64,000 bases of DNA from Bifidobacterium sp. ESL0728 (GCF_029392015.1 NZ_CP113925.1:1860001-1924000); one strand, 5' to 3'. Shown: positions 1 through 9,726, counted from the first letter of the stretch. Notes: a model not told the origin generated them from the letters alone. Numbers and translations are program-made.

Positions 1-393
1 CTGCAGCGAGCGAATCGTCTCCGTGGGTGCGAAGCGGCAAAGCCTGAATGCCTTGGGATTGCGGGCAACGAGCGCACGCGCGGTGATCATCTCTGCGACA
101 TAAAGCCCGTCGGGGCCGTAGGCGCGGCAGATCGAACGGAACGGCCAGTTGGTGACGCCCGCCATCGGAGAGAGCACGACCGGGGTCTCGATATGCAGCG
201 GCCCGAGATCGACCGGAGCGATCTTCGGCAACGGCTTGCCGTCGTCTGCCGCCTCATATTCGCCGTCCTGTGCACTGGTTTCGCTTGGGTTGAGCCCGGG
301 CAACCCCTTAAGCACTTCGTCCCAGCCATCATCAAACCGCTGCCGAGCCTCCGAATAATCGACTCGCTTCAGCCATTCCTTAAAGTCTTTCAC
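1..393 (-). CDS. dus: tRNA-dihydrouridine synthase, N-terminal part
   Basis: The 131 codons present match the start of a Dus flavoenzyme, which reduces uridine to dihydrouridine in tRNA. After a variable leader of about 45 residues comes the family signature LSPMAGVTNWPFR near residue 70, followed by GLYVAEMITARAL, which belongs to the FMN-binding TIM barrel. The start is GTG at 393, preceded by AGGTGA. The 3' part, including the catalytic Cys region, lies outside the window. It is the first gene on the left and runs away from glyS, with a 600-base repeat-rich gap between them. Confidence 0.85.
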   Translation of the reverse strand, partial: MKDFKEWLKRVDYSEARQRFDDGWDEVLKGLPGLNPSETSAQDGEYEAADDGKPLPKIAPVDLGPLHIETPVVLSPMAGVTNWPFRSICRAYGPDGLYVAEMITARALVARNPKAFRLCRFAPTETIRSLQ

Positions 394-440
394 GTATCAC
401 CTATTCTCAATCACTGCTTATCAAAGCGGCATCTAACTGA

Positions 441-538
441 CGCGGTGGGGCGGGGATATACAATGCTTGACACGCTCCGGGCCGCTCAGGCCAAGTCTTT
501 ACGGTCAAGCATCGCATATCCCCGCCCCACCACTCAAC
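441..538. repeat. Structured inverted-repeat element, copy 1
   Basis: Arms of about 27 bases (445-471 and 504-530) pair almost perfectly; the two mismatches would be G-U pairs in RNA. The loop contains CACGCTCCGG and GGCCAAGTCTTTACGG, both shared with copy 2. The element ends in CACTCAAC. It lies just upstream of dus and downstream of glyS. No protein-coding reading is convincing here. Confidence 0.7.
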
Positions 539-579
539 CTTATTATTTATCTAACTCCAAAGTCGTCAAGGCAATAATA

Positions 580-769
580 CTTGGGTCGACGCGTCTAGGG
601 TCGGATATGCAATGTATGACACGCTCCGGGCTGAGCCGTTAAGCAGAAAGTCCTGTGGACTTTCTGTAGGCGAAATGAGCGCGATTCTCGAGCGCAAAAG
701 CGAAATCTACGATTCCGCGGCCAAGTCTTTACGGTCTGACATCGCATATCCCAGCCCAAGCACTCAACA
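580..769. repeat. Structured inverted-repeat element, copy 2 (expanded loop)
   Basis: The same outer parts as copy 1 are present: GGATATGCAATG then GACACGCTCCGGG on the left, GGCCAAGTCTTTACGGTC then GACATCGCATATCC on the right, ending CACTCAAC. The loop is about 85 bases longer and contains an extra hairpin (CAGAAAGTCC / GGACTTTCTG). Confidence 0.65.
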
Positions 770-846
770 AGTTCTGAATCTCTGGAGAATCGGCCCTTAA
801 TAACCTACATGGGTTATTTGAGTCGAAGCAAAAACAATTGGATTCC

Positions 847-949
847 GTTGAGTGCTGGGCGTCGGGATATGCGATGGCTAGACATAAAGCTTGGCCTACC
901 GGCCTGGAGGGTGTCTAGACATTGTATATCCCGACACCCAGCAACGCCA
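847..949. repeat. Structured inverted-repeat element, copy 3 (opposite orientation)
   Basis: Read on the minus strand it gives GGATATACAATG, then TCTAGACAC, CTCCAGGCCG, AGGCCAAG, CTAGCC, ATCGCATATCC and CAGCACTCAAC, the same order as copies 1 and 2. The inner stem sequence differs from copy 1 but stays paired on both sides, so the fold is conserved rather than the sequence. It sits just downstream of the glyS stop. Confidence 0.65.
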
Positions 950-995
950 GTTAAAGCTTGTGCAGAGTTTTTTATTAACTAGTTTTCAGAGCGAC

Positions 996-2516
996 TCAGT
1001 AAAGTCCTCCGGCTTCGGCTACCTTGACTGGAGCGGACTCATCAATTCCGGACTCCTTGGCGAAGTCTACGGCGCCATCGGCTGCGGTGGTGCCGACGAT
1101 GGAGGCCGGTCCTTCGGGATAGCGCACACGCTTCTCGCCGATGCGGTCGGCGACATAGCGGACCACGTTGTCGAGGTCGACGCGTTCCTGCTTCATCGAG
1201 TCGCGTTCGCGAATGGTGACGGCGTGGTCGTCGGCGGTGTCGAAGTCGACCGTGATGCAAAGCGGCGTGCCGATTTCGTCCTGGCGACGGTAGCGGCGGC
1301 CGATGGCTCCGGCCTCGTCATAGTCGATCATCCAATCGTGCTGACGCAGTTCGGCGGCCAGATCGTGGGCGATGCCCTGCAGCGGCGCCTTCTTGCTCAG
1401 CGGGAAGACGGCGGCCTTGACCGGGGAGAGACGCGGGTCGAGACGCAGCACGGTACGGCGGTCGACGCCGCCCTTGGTGTTCGGCGCCTCATCGACGGCG
1501 TAGGCATCCACCAGGAAGGCCATGAGCGAACGGGTCAGGCCCGCGGCCGGCTCGATGACGTAGGGGATGTACTTCTTGCCACTGGCCTGGTCGAAGAAGG
1601 CCAGGTCCTCGCCGGAATGCTCCTGATGCGCGGAGAGATCGAAATCGGTGCGGTTGGCCACGCCTTCGAGCTCGCCCCAGTCGGAGCCCTTGAAACCGAA
1701 CTTGTATTCGATGTCTACGGTGCGCTTGGAATAATGCGCGAGCTTCTCCTTGGGATGCTCGTAATGGCGCAGGTTCTCCGGGTTGATCCCCAAGTCGGTG
1801 TACCAGCGGGTGCGGGTGTCAATCCAGTACTGGTGCCATTCCTCATCGGTGCCGGGCTCAACGAAGAACTCCATCTCCATCTGTTCGAACTCGCGGGTGC
1901 GGAAGATGAAGTTGCCGGGGGTGATCTCGTTGCGGAAGGACTTGCCCATGTTGGCGATGCCGAACGGCGGCTTGCTTCGTGAAGAGGTCATGACGTTCTT
2001 GAAGTCCACGAAGATGCCCTGTGCGGTCTCCGGGCGCAGATAATGCAGCGAATTCTCGTCGTCCACAGGTCCCAAGTGCGTACGCAGCATCATGTTGAAA
2101 TCGCGCGGTTCCGTCCACTGGCCGCGGGTGCCGCAGTCGGGGCAGACAATCGACTTGAGGCCGTCTTCCGGCATCTTGTCGCCGTGCTTTTCGGCGTAGG
2201 ACTCCTCAAGCTTGTCGGCGCGCTGGCGCTTGTGGCAGTTGAGGCATTCGATCAGCGGGTCATTGAAGACCTTGACGTGCCCGGAGGCCTCCCAGACTGC
2301 GGAAGGAAGAATGATGGAGGTGTCGACGCCGACCACGTCGCCGCGGGTGACCACCATCGAGCGCCACCATTCGTGCTTGATATTGTCTTTGAGCGCGACG
2401 CCGAGCGGGCCGTAATCCCACGCGGAACGTGTGCCGCCGTAAATCTCCCCCGCAGGAAACACGAAACCACGACGCTTGGCCAGCGATACGACTTCATCTA
2501 GTTTGGATTGAGCCAC
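996..2516 (-). CDS. glyS: Glycyl-tRNA synthetase (class II, alpha2 type)
   Basis: A 506-residue enzyme that charges tRNA-Gly. It opens [20 protein letters not shown], typical of the bacterial/eukaryotic dimeric GlyRS. Two CxxC pairs (CLNCHK and CPDCGTRG, about residues 100-150) lie in the insertion before the motif with RNEI and [17 protein letters not shown]. The class II motif 3 region reads [10 protein letters not shown]. The anticodon-binding domain fills the last 120 residues. The start is set at GTG 2516 because homology begins there and a GGAAGG sequence precedes it; the open frame runs on upstream without matching the family. It is a single-gene unit. Confidence 0.95.
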   Translation of the reverse strand: MAQSKLDEVVSLAKRRGFVFPAGEIYGGTRSAWDYGPLGVALKDNIKHEWWRSMVVTRGDVVGVDTSIILPSAVWEASGHVKVFNDPLIECLNCHKRQRADKLEESYAEKHGDKMPEDGLKSIVCPDCGTRGQWTEPRDFNMMLRTHLGPVDDENSLHYLRPETAQGIFVDFKNVMTSSRSKPPFGIANMGKSFRNEITPGNFIFRTREFEQMEMEFFVEPGTDEEWHQYWIDTRTRWYTDLGINPENLRHYEHPKEKLAHYSKRTVDIEYKFGFKGSDWGELEGVANRTDFDLSAHQEHSGEDLAFFDQASGKKYIPYVIEPAAGLTRSLMAFLVDAYAVDEAPNTKGGVDRRTVLRLDPRLSPVKAAVFPLSKKAPLQGIAHDLAAELRQHDWMIDYDEAGAIGRRYRRQDEIGTPLCITVDFDTADDHAVTIRERDSMKQERVDLDNVVRYVADRIGEKRVRYPEGPASIVGTTAADGAVDFAKESGIDESAPVKVAEAGGLY

Positions 2517-2669
2517 GACACACCTTCCGTTTTCGGCTTTAATCAGCCATTTCACGACATTTACTTGTGTGCCCACTTTATCGACACAGCCTGACACACG
2601 GCGCAAACACGGCGGCGGGCAATGCCAAGCCTGGAAGGTAGCATACAGACGACAATCAAGGAGACCAAT

Positions 2670-3047
2670 ATGAACGAAAACATCGACCGCAACGCAGTCA
2701 AGCAAACCGTACCGACCGACCCGAAAACCGGCAAGCCCTATATCAACACCGTCGCCGCCGTAGCCATCGCGCCGAGCGGCACGGGCTCGGAGCTGAGCGA
2801 ATACGTCGCGCAATCCGTCAATGTCATCCGCGAATCCGGCCTACCCAACGAGACCAACGCGATGTTCACCAATATTGAGGGAAATCTTGACGACGTACTT
2901 AAAACCGTAAGTGACGCGACGATGGTGCTGGCAAGTCAAGGATTTCGAACCGAAGTCACACTTAAACTTGACATACGTCCCGGTTTTTCCGGTCAAATCA
3001 AAGAAAAGCAACAACTTGTTGACGAGATTCTGGGTCAAACGAAATAA
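2670..3047 (+). CDS. MTH1187/YkoF-type thiamine-binding family protein
   Basis: The product has 125 residues. After a polar leader of about 25 residues comes the ferredoxin-like core of this small family: [36 protein letters not shown] and [14 protein letters not shown]. Members bind thiamine or related pyrimidines in the cytoplasm, often as an accessory to uptake or salvage. The start is ATG 2670, with AAGGAG seven bases upstream; the open frame extends further left without support. It diverges from glyS and is followed 85 bases later by the LacI gene. No thiamine gene is adjacent, so the ligand is unproven. Confidence 0.75.
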   Translation: MNENIDRNAVKQTVPTDPKTGKPYINTVAAVAIAPSGTGSELSEYVAQSVNVIRESGLPNETNAMFTNIEGNLDDVLKTVSDATMVLASQGFRTEVTLKLDIRPGFSGQIKEKQQLVDEILGQTK

Positions 3048-3118
3048 ACGCCGATTTCCAACGAAATAGACAGATAGTTTAAATAGTAGGAAATGTATTT
3101 ATTTAGTCCGTAAATGGG

Positions 3119-3132
3119 TATAGATTAAAAAC
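3119..3132 (+). promoter_or_regulatory. -10 element of a probably leaderless LacI-family gene
   Basis: TATAGATT begins at 3119, and the ATG follows eight bases after TATAGA. There is no purine-rich ribosome-binding sequence in between. The spacing puts the transcription start at or next to the ATG. Confidence 0.5.
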
Positions 3133-4182
3133 ATGATGACAATGAAAGACGTCGCGGAAAAGGCCGGAGTATCAATCTCCACTGTCTCCTTGGTTCTTAA
3201 CAATCGAGATGCCGGACGCGTAAAAACACAGATAGCCGCAAAGGTGCGGGAGATTGCCGACGAGCTTGGCTACAAGCCCAACCCGATGGCACGCAGCCTG
3301 CGTACCAGCAAAACCGGGATCTTGGGATTCATCGCCGACGAAATCTACGACATTCCTTACACCGCGCAGACCTTGCAGGGCGCGCAGGATGCGGCCAGTC
3401 ATTACGGCTACATCATCCTGTTCGTCGACACGGATGGTTCGGCCAGCCAGGCGGACCAGATTTCCGTCTTGCAACGTTACGGCATGGACGGTTTCCTTTA
3501 TTCCAAGCCTTCCAGCCAGGTCACTGAGGTTCCCGAAGACCTCGTCCATTCGCCGCTGGTGCTGATTTCCACCAACACCGTCGACAACCGCTTCCCCATC
3601 GTCGAGCCCGACGAATTCGCCATCGGCTATGACGCCACCAAGAGGCTGATTGATTCCGGCGCCAAGAAAATCGCCTATATCGGCAATTCCGCACCCACCA
3701 TCGCGCAGGCCACGAGGCTTGAGGGCTATCGCAAGGCGTTCAAGGAAGCGAAAATGCCGTTCGACAAGAATCTGGTCGTCAACGTCTCCCAAGATGGGGA
3801 TGCACTGGGCATGGTCTCCTCGCTTTTCGACGAAGTGAAGCCCGACGCCTTCTTCTGCTACGACGACGCGCGCGCCTGGTACATCTACGAATGCGCGGCA
3901 CGCCGTGGTCTGACGGTCGGCAAGGACCTCTCGGTTATCGGCGTGGGCAACGACAGCAACATTGCCGACACCTTCTCCCCCAAGTTGACCACGGTCGCCA
4001 TGCCATATTACGAAATGGGCTATTGGGCGGTCTGCAAGCTGGTCTCCCTGATCGAGAAACGTTCGTTGGGCGAGAATCCGTTCCCCAAGAATCTCATCGA
4101 CCTGCCGCCGATCAATTCGGCCATTCCGGCTTGCATTCATTGCCAGATCATCGAGAACCAATCGGTCGTCGGCGAGAATTAA
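3133..4182 (+). CDS. LacI-family transcriptional regulator
   Basis: A 349-residue repressor-type protein. Residues 3-50 are the LacI helix-turn-helix plus hinge (MKDVAEKAGVSISTVSLVLN, then NPMARSLRT). The rest is a periplasmic-binding-like effector domain with IGFIADE, MDGFLY, GYDATKRLIDSGAKKIAYIG and VIGVGND. Members normally sense a sugar or its phosphate and repress transport or hydrolase genes. No carbohydrate gene is nearby, so it must act at a distance or on itself. The start at 3133 fits a leaderless transcript (see the upstream -10). A strong terminator follows. Confidence 0.9.
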   Translation: MMTMKDVAEKAGVSISTVSLVLNNRDAGRVKTQIAAKVREIADELGYKPNPMARSLRTSKTGILGFIADEIYDIPYTAQTLQGAQDAASHYGYIILFVDTDGSASQADQISVLQRYGMDGFLYSKPSSQVTEVPEDLVHSPLVLISTNTVDNRFPIVEPDEFAIGYDATKRLIDSGAKKIAYIGNSAPTIAQATRLEGYRKAFKEAKMPFDKNLVVNVSQDGDALGMVSSLFDEVKPDAFFCYDDARAWYIYECAARRGLTVGKDLSVIGVGNDSNIADTFSPKLTTVAMPYYEMGYWAVCKLVSLIEKRSLGENPFPKNLIDLPPINSAIPACIHCQIIENQSVVGEN

Positions 4183-4280
4183 TACATCAATATCGTTAGC
4201 TCACGTTGGTTTATGCGACTGACGTTTATAGCCGGTCAAGTCGATAATCATTAACGGATAATCGATAAGCGGCAAACAAG

Positions 4281-4325
4281 TAACGGCTCTTCCGAAATAT
4301 TGCGGAAGAGCCGTTATTCTTTTTC
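4281..4325 (+). terminator. Rho-independent terminator of the LacI-family gene
   Basis: Stem AACGGCTCTTCCG / CGGAAGAGCCGTT with a seven-base loop, followed by ATTCTTTTT. It also lies between convergent genes and may serve uppS on the other strand. Confidence 0.85.
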
Positions 4326-4381
4326 GTCACTTGCCTAAAGTATTACACAGCGGTTTTAGTCTTGTCTACCTGCCCAAAGCG

Positions 4382-5182
4382 TCACTTCGCCGTGGTCTTT
4401 ACCCCACCGAAACGACGGTCGCGGTGGACGTAGTGGTCGATGGAGCGCCACAGGGCCTCACGCCCGTAGTCCGGGAACAGCTCCGGCGCGAAATCGAGCT
4501 CCGCGTAGGCCGCTTCCCACGGCAGGAAGTTCGAGGTGCGCTGCTCGCCTGAAGTGCGGATGACCAGATCGCAATCGGGGATGTCGGGATTATAGAGGTG
4601 CTCGGAAATCATTTTTTCGGTGACGCGATCGCCGCTGATCTTGCCGTCGCGAACTTCCTGGGCGATGGCCGCAGCCGCATCGGCGATTTCGGAACGACCG
4701 CCGTAGTTGATGCAGAAGACCACGTCGATTGTGGAATTGTGCTTGGTGCGCTCCATGGCGACCTCAAGCTCGTCGATGACGGACTTCCACAGCTTCGGGC
4801 GACGGCCGGACCAACGCACGCGCACGCCCCACTCGTCCATCTGGGCGACGCGGCGATGGATGATATCGCGCGAAAAGCCCATCAGAAAACGGACCTCCTG
4901 CGGGCTGCGCTTCCAGTTTTCCGTGGAGAAGGTATATAGGCTCAGGTAGCGCACCCCGGCTTCGATGGCACCGGCGATCGTGTCGAAGACGACCGGTTCG
5001 GCCGCCTGGTGGCCGTGGGTGCGTGTCAGGCCGCGCTGCTGGGCCCAGCGCCCGTTGCCGTCCATAATCACGCCGACGTGACGAGGAACCTTGTTTTTCG
5101 GGAACGCCGGGATGATCGAGGGGTCGGAGAACGGCGCCGCCGGGACGTCAAGCGAAGTGTAGTCCACATGTTCAAATGCCAT
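4382..5182 (-). CDS. uppS: Isoprenyl transferase (undecaprenyl diphosphate synthase family)
   Basis: A 266-residue cis-prenyltransferase that makes the long-chain polyprenyl diphosphate needed as cell-wall lipid carrier. The catalytic Asp is in VGVIMDGNGRWAQQRGL (about residues 35-51). The diphosphate-binding end RTSGEQRTSNFLPWEAAYAE lies near residue 210-230. The start ATG is two bases after the recO stop codon, with no strong ribosome-binding site, so translation is probably coupled to recO. Confidence 0.93.
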   Translation of the reverse strand: MAFEHVDYTSLDVPAAPFSDPSIIPAFPKNKVPRHVGVIMDGNGRWAQQRGLTRTHGHQAAEPVVFDTIAGAIEAGVRYLSLYTFSTENWKRSPQEVRFLMGFSRDIIHRRVAQMDEWGVRVRWSGRRPKLWKSVIDELEVAMERTKHNSTIDVVFCINYGGRSEIADAAAAIAQEVRDGKISGDRVTEKMISEHLYNPDIPDCDLVIRTSGEQRTSNFLPWEAAYAELDFAPELFPDYGREALWRSIDHYVHRDRRFGGVKTTAK

Positions 5183-5184
5183 AC

Positions 5185-5907
5185 TTACGAATCTAGCAAC
5201 TTCAGCGAACGAATGGGACGTTCGAGGTAATATTCACCCCATTCTTCAACAAATCGTCGTATCTCGGCCTTCAACGGCGCATGGTCGAGTACATTCCAGT
5301 CACCCTCGACAAGCGCCTCCATCTGCTCGCGGCCATCGAGGTCGATGCGCCGGGAGTCCGGGGTATGGTCGGTGGAGCAGAGGATGCCGCCGGAAGCCAC
5401 GGAAAAGTAATCGAGGTCGTCACGTTTACCGCACACCGCGCACGAGGAAAGCCGCGGGGTCCAACCGGCTTGAGAAAGCGCACGCATGACGTAGGAGTCG
5501 CTGATGGCCTCGGACGGATGTTGAGCACGAGCAAGGGCAGCCAATGCGGAGATCAGCAACATATATTGGCTCCTTGCTGGCTCGTGTTCGGTGGAGACGA
5601 GCTTGTCGGTGGTTTCGGCGATGACGTTGGCGGCGGTGTAGGCGTCGTAATCCACGCAGATCCGGGCGGCATAGGAAGAAATGGAAGCGGCCTGCGAGAC
5701 GACGTCGAGTGAGCGGCCCTCGGCGATGAGCAGGTCGTCGCGCATGAACGGTTCCAGCCTGCCTCCGAAGCGCGATTTGGTGCGCCGCACGCCTTTGGCC
5801 ACGGCACGCACCTTGCCATGTTGCTTGGTCATGAGGGTGATGATCCGGTCGGCCTCGCCGAGTTTGACGGTTTTCAAGACCACGCCTTCGTCACGATACA
5901 ACGCCAC
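5185..5907 (-). CDS. recO: DNA repair protein RecO
   Basis: A 240-residue RecO, which loads RecA at gaps together with RecF/RecR and anneals single strands. The N-terminal OB fold reads YRDEGVVLKTVKLGEADRIITLMT and GKVRAVAKGVRRTKSRFGGRL. A zinc-binding cluster CAVCGKRDD, followed by ILCS, lies near residue 150-170. GTG 5907 is chosen as start because GGAGGTGA lies eight bases before it; the ATG 18 bases further up overlaps that site. The gene is transcribed with uppS. Confidence 0.9.
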   Translation of the reverse strand: MALYRDEGVVLKTVKLGEADRIITLMTKQHGKVRAVAKGVRRTKSRFGGRLEPFMRDDLLIAEGRSLDVVSQAASISSYAARICVDYDAYTAANVIAETTDKLVSTEHEPARSQYMLLISALAALARAQHPSEAISDSYVMRALSQAGWTPRLSSCAVCGKRDDLDYFSVASGGILCSTDHTPDSRRIDLDGREQMEALVEGDWNVLDHAPLKAEIRRFVEEWGEYYLERPIRSLKLLDS

Positions 5908-6147
5908 CGAAATCACCTCCCTCAATGTGATAACAGATATATACTACGGTCACCACTCGTCGCTATGCCTTAAGCTAGAGCATCGCCTGACAGGCCACAC
6001 AATCCGATCGTAGCGCCACTAACCGGTCAATCCCGCTAGTTTTCGTATGTTTTCGTACTTCAAAACAAACGTTTTCTCGCAATATTGACCGGTTACTCGC
6101 AGGATAATCAGCAATAACATGGTACAAGCGGCGTGACAAACCGTGTT

Positions 6148-8007
6148 TCAGAAAATGAACAGGCCCCAGAAGGCGAAGAAAAGCAGGACGCTGAACATCG
6201 CGGCGGCAACCAGCCAGAAGAAGACACGGCCGAAACGCTTCGAAGCGAAAACCGGCTCGCGACCGCTGACCACGTCCCAAATCGCGCCTTTTCGCGGTGG
6301 AATCTGCGCCAGTCCACGCACCTGTGCGACCTCGATGCAACGGGCAAGAATGCGGGCCCACGCCCACACCACAAGAATCGAAACCACCTGAATGACCGGC
6401 CAGCTCCAATACATCATACCGGGGTTCTCCGTGGGAGCCCCGCCCCAGCCGAGCTTGACCACGGCCATGATGACCTGCCCCAGGCCGGCGCCGAAAAGCA
6501 CGAACGTAGCAAGCGTCGTAATCGTAACAGCCAAAAGCTCACCGCCGAATCCGCGCATGAAGCCGAACACTTTGTTGTGATTGCCGCGAATCAGACGGAA
6601 CGCCTTGAGCGCGCAGCCGATCAATGCCATCAGCAGCGCCGCAAGAAGCAGTACCACCATGCCGACGTTGACGATGGTTCCGTAGATGGTGAGGTTTCGA
6701 CTCGCCTTGAGTTCCAGCGGCACCGCAATGGATTGACGAATGGTCGTTCCGGCGACCAGCTCGCTGGTCTGTTTGAGGCCGGAAGTGGTGCCGACGGCCC
6801 AGGAGATGACGTCATTGATGTAATCGTCGGCGAACGGCGTGCCGGTGTCAGCCTCGTCGCCGAGCCGCAGAACGTGGTTCGCCACGGAATAGCTGCGCAC
6901 CGTCACATCCTGATTGCCTGCACGGTGGGCGGAATAGAGGATATGCTCAAGCCCTTCGACCTGCGCGGTCAGGACGTCCTTGGAACCATAGACCACCATG
7001 GTCGGCACGGCGTAAGCCTGCGGCAGATCCATCGGAAAATCAAGATTGTGAAGTCCCATCATGTCGGTATCGGCATGGAAAAGCCTGCGGACGATGGACT
7101 GGTAGCCGTTGTTCGCCCCGACCAGCGAGAAGTCCTGCCCGACGAAGAATCCCAGGGACTGGCGCGGGCCGTAGACCATCGGGCTCAGGAGGAGCTGGAA
7201 GGCGATGCGCTTGTCGTATTTGATGACGTAGGGCGAAATCCAGGTGCTTTCGGAAGTCGCGTAAAGGCCGACCTTGTCCGGGTCGACGTTGCGTTGCGTG
7301 CGTAGGTATTGGACGACTTGATCGTAAGCCTTCGCGCTTCCCGGATAGTCACGGGTCATGTCGTTGGTCGACCAGACCGGTTTATCCAAAACGGCCGTCA
7401 CAAAGCCTGCGGACGAAAGGTCTTCGGCTGCGTCGCCGAAGCTGTTTTCCGCGGTGCCATAACCGGCGCCATGCATGAAGACCACACCGGGGTGCTTTGC
7501 ATTCGCACCTGCGGGGTCTTTGGGCGCTCGAATCAAAACGTCGATATGCTGTATTTCGCCGGTGGCAGGCCGTTTGATGTCCAGCTTGACCGTACGCGAG
7601 GAAACCTTGAAACTGTCACGGTGCGCCAACGGCACGCCTTGCGGATTGTCAAACGTAACGGCGGTGTTCGGCGAAAGTGTGGAGACGGATTGGCCTGTCG
7701 GCTCCCTCTTCCAAGGCACGCTGGTGAGGTTGGAAACCGTGACCAGAATGCCCAAAAGCACAATGAAAATCGGGATGGTCACCAGAAGACGGCGGCCAAG
7801 CCCCCACGAAGTGTTGGGTTTGCCGCCCGCAGATTTATCGGCAGAATCCCGAATATCTACGGAAGAACCATTGAGATTGCTATCACCGCTGCCATGGGTG
7901 CTGCCACCGGGAAACCCTTGAGACATATGGGACTGAGCAACCTCATTGTCGGCGTTCTGGCTTTGAGCTCCGGATGCCTTGGCTTGGTTGGACAGTTGTT
8001 TTGACAC
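6148..8007 (-). CDS. Membrane-anchored alpha/beta hydrolase with C-terminal membrane segments
   Basis: A 619-residue protein. A Ser/Asn-rich cytoplasmic leader of about 70 residues precedes one membrane helix (RRLLVTIPIFIVLLGILVTV). A dienelactone-hydrolase-like domain of about 300 residues follows, with the oxyanion-region motif VFMHGAGYG, a nucleophile elbow in YATSESTW, and an Asp/His half (VYGSKDVLTAQVEG, SVANHVLRLGD). The last 190 residues hold about five hydrophobic segments. The substrate is unknown. The elbow is not a clean GxSxG, so activity is likely but not certain. The GTG start at 8007 follows TAATAT by seven bases without a ribosome-binding site, suggesting a leaderless message. 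Confidence 0.7.
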   Translation of the reverse strand: MSKQLSNQAKASGAQSQNADNEVAQSHMSQGFPGGSTHGSGDSNLNGSSVDIRDSADKSAGGKPNTSWGLGRRLLVTIPIFIVLLGILVTVSNLTSVPWKREPTGQSVSTLSPNTAVTFDNPQGVPLAHRDSFKVSSRTVKLDIKRPATGEIQHIDVLIRAPKDPAGANAKHPGVVFMHGAGYGTAENSFGDAAEDLSSAGFVTAVLDKPVWSTNDMTRDYPGSAKAYDQVVQYLRTQRNVDPDKVGLYATSESTWISPYVIKYDKRIAFQLLLSPMVYGPRQSLGFFVGQDFSLVGANNGYQSIVRRLFHADTDMMGLHNLDFPMDLPQAYAVPTMVVYGSKDVLTAQVEGLEHILYSAHRAGNQDVTVRSYSVANHVLRLGDEADTGTPFADDYINDVISWAVGTTSGLKQTSELVAGTTIRQSIAVPLELKASRNLTIYGTIVNVGMVVLLLAALLMALIGCALKAFRLIRGNHNKVFGFMRGFGGELLAVTITTLATFVLFGAGLGQVIMAVVKLGWGGAPTENPGMMYWSWPVIQVVSILVVWAWARILARCIEVAQVRGLAQIPPRKGAIWDVVSGREPVFASKRFGRVFFWLVAAAMFSVLLFFAFWGLFIF

Positions 8008-8058
8008 AGTGCTTATATTAAACGAACCATGGCACAGCGTACGCTTCTGGTGGAAGCG

Positions 8059-9297
8059 TCACTCACCGGTCTTCTGATCGTCGCTTTTAGGAGTACCGAA
8101 ATCCGGGAATGCGATATTGGGAATTCCGTCTTCAGAACCGGCACCGGTGGCGCCGCTGCCTGCGTTATTCTGCACCGGAGTGTTGATCGTCGGCACCGCA
8201 GGATTGAAAGCCGCCGTCTCGGCAGTGTTTGAAGCGCTCCCGGAGGCATTCGCCATGTTTGCCAAAGCGGCCAACGAGGAACTGGCATCGGAGCCGGCCG
8301 CGTTATCCTGCGAAGGCGCAGCGGTATTCGGCGTATTATTTTGCGCCCCTACACCATTAGGCAAATTCGGGATTACCGGAGAGGAGGTATCGGGAACAGC
8401 GGCGTTGAAGTCAAACGTCGAGGAAGAAGCGGCGGTCTGCGAAGTCTGCGCAGGCTCTGGCTGATAGACCGGAGCAGGCGATTGAGATGGAATCGTCGGA
8501 TCAACGAACGGGGCCGTGGTGTTGTCTCCGATGAGCGGGTTGACAGACGCGTTGTTGACGCCGGAATCAGGCTGCGATTGGGCAACGACCGGAACGGCCA
8601 CTGGCGCAGCAGACATACCCGCCGACTGTGCGGCTGCGGCAACGGCATTCTTTTGGTTGTAGTCGCTGATACGCGCATAAGACTCGACACGGCTCAGAAG
8701 CTGGACGCACGCATCAAGATAGTAGTCGACCTGACGCTCGTCATAGCCACGGCTGCCCTTGCGCTGGGTGAAGATGACATTGGCCACGGTGCTTGAGTTA
8801 AGATCGGCCAAATCCTTGGCCTCATCACTGCTCATTGACCTCACGCCCAAATCATCGGCGGACTTGGTGATGATCTGATCGATCAAGCGATCGACCTGCT
8901 TGACATCATAGGAAGGACGCTTCTTCTCACCACGGATGAAACGATCCTTGTGGCTGCGCTTGGCATGAGCGCTTATCATGCTATAAAGCTGTTGGGTACG
9001 AGCCTGCCATGCGACGTTGCCGTTGCCGGCAATCTGACGGGCCGTCTCCTTGTCCACCACGGCGTGCTCAAGGCGTGCCAGCGCGGCGTCGACCTCGGCT
9101 ATGACATAGCCGCCTTTGGTGAAGGTGAATGCAGCGCTCTGAATATCCTGCTGCGTCAGCTCGCCATCATTCCTGTCATACATTTCATGGGCCCGCTGAA
9201 GGAAATCATCCACCTGATCAACGTCATAACCCCACTTACGCTTCCCCGCATATTCTATTCCCGTCGAGCTTTGGTTGTTCTCCGACTCTTCAGCCAT
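8059..9297 (-). CDS. DivIVA-domain repeat protein with disordered tail
   Basis: A 412-residue cytoplasmic protein. The first 200 residues contain four related motifs of the DivIVA type: KWGYDVDQVDDFL, GGYVIAEVDAAL, PSYDVKQVDRLI and RGYDERQVDYYL. Between them lie helical stretches of heptad character. From about residue 205 it is Pro/Ser/Ala/Asn-rich and probably unstructured. Such proteins mark curved membrane or septa in actinobacteria. The start is ATG 9297 with GGAGG ahead; the longer frame would start inside the leader. It is a neighbour of, but not clearly part of, the T7SS block. Confidence 0.75.
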   Translation of the reverse strand: MAEESENNQSSTGIEYAGKRKWGYDVDQVDDFLQRAHEMYDRNDGELTQQDIQSAAFTFTKGGYVIAEVDAALARLEHAVVDKETARQIAGNGNVAWQARTQQLYSMISAHAKRSHKDRFIRGEKKRPSYDVKQVDRLIDQIITKSADDLGVRSMSSDEAKDLADLNSSTVANVIFTQRKGSRGYDERQVDYYLDACVQLLSRVESYARISDYNQKNAVAAAAQSAGMSAAPVAVPVVAQSQPDSGVNNASVNPLIGDNTTAPFVDPTIPSQSPAPVYQPEPAQTSQTAASSSTFDFNAAVPDTSSPVIPNLPNGVGAQNNTPNTAAPSQDNAAGSDASSSLAALANMANASGSASNTAETAAFNPAVPTINTPVQNNAGSGATGAGSEDGIPNIAFPDFGTPKSDDQKTGE

Positions 9298-9726
9298 CAG
9301 TTCTGCCTCCTGAGGTGATCTATGCATCTGTGCCAGTATACGTGGTCGTTACGACGCAATACGATTGCCTTCACGTAAAAATCGCAAACAGTGCCTAAGC
9401 ATACACTAATACTACTTGACGAATTTAGACAATACAACTTCCGAAAAAATTCAAAAGGACCGCTTCACACAATCCGTTCGCATGACAACTGTTATGCCTG
9501 CAAAGTATCGGAGACGGCAAAGAACGCGCTGAATGCCTACCTGAAATCAAGCCGGACGAAGCGTCGAAAAGCTCGGAGCCCGGTAGTAAAAACATTCTTA
9601 CGATACACGCTGCATTCTTTAAAAGGTTTGTATAAAAGGTTTGTATGATGCAAGCAAAGACGCCCTTGCCCTTGATCAATAGGATACCCATAAAGCAAGG
9701 TCGGGACGCGAAATCAGCCAACCAGG
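9298..9726. other. Intergenic region between DivIVA-domain gene and T7SS block
   Basis: About 430 bases, richer in A+T than its neighbours. No open frame here has a ribosome-binding site or recognisable sequence. A direct repeat AAAGGTTTGTAT occurs twice near 9622-9646. This is the left edge of the long minus-strand T7SS block. I looked for a copy of the tRNA-Val 3' end here and did not find one. Confidence 0.5.

Noticed and set aside
441..949. Integron attC sites
   Set aside because: Imperfect palindromes of similar length, but the paired RYYYAAC/GTTRRRY core sites are not present at both ends and there is no integrase or cassette array.
891..1982. 363-codon plus-strand open frame opposite glyS
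   Set aside because: Shadow of glyS; composition and lack of start signals argue against coding. The same holds for the long frames opposite the LacI gene (3172-4161), the hydrolase (6133-7305), glyA (40558-41325), the DUF2342 gene (44363-45493) and the APH-like gene (48968-50155).
9425..9721. 98-codon minus-strand open frame
   Set aside because: No ribosome-binding site, no recognisable feature, amino-acid make-up unlike neighbouring genes.
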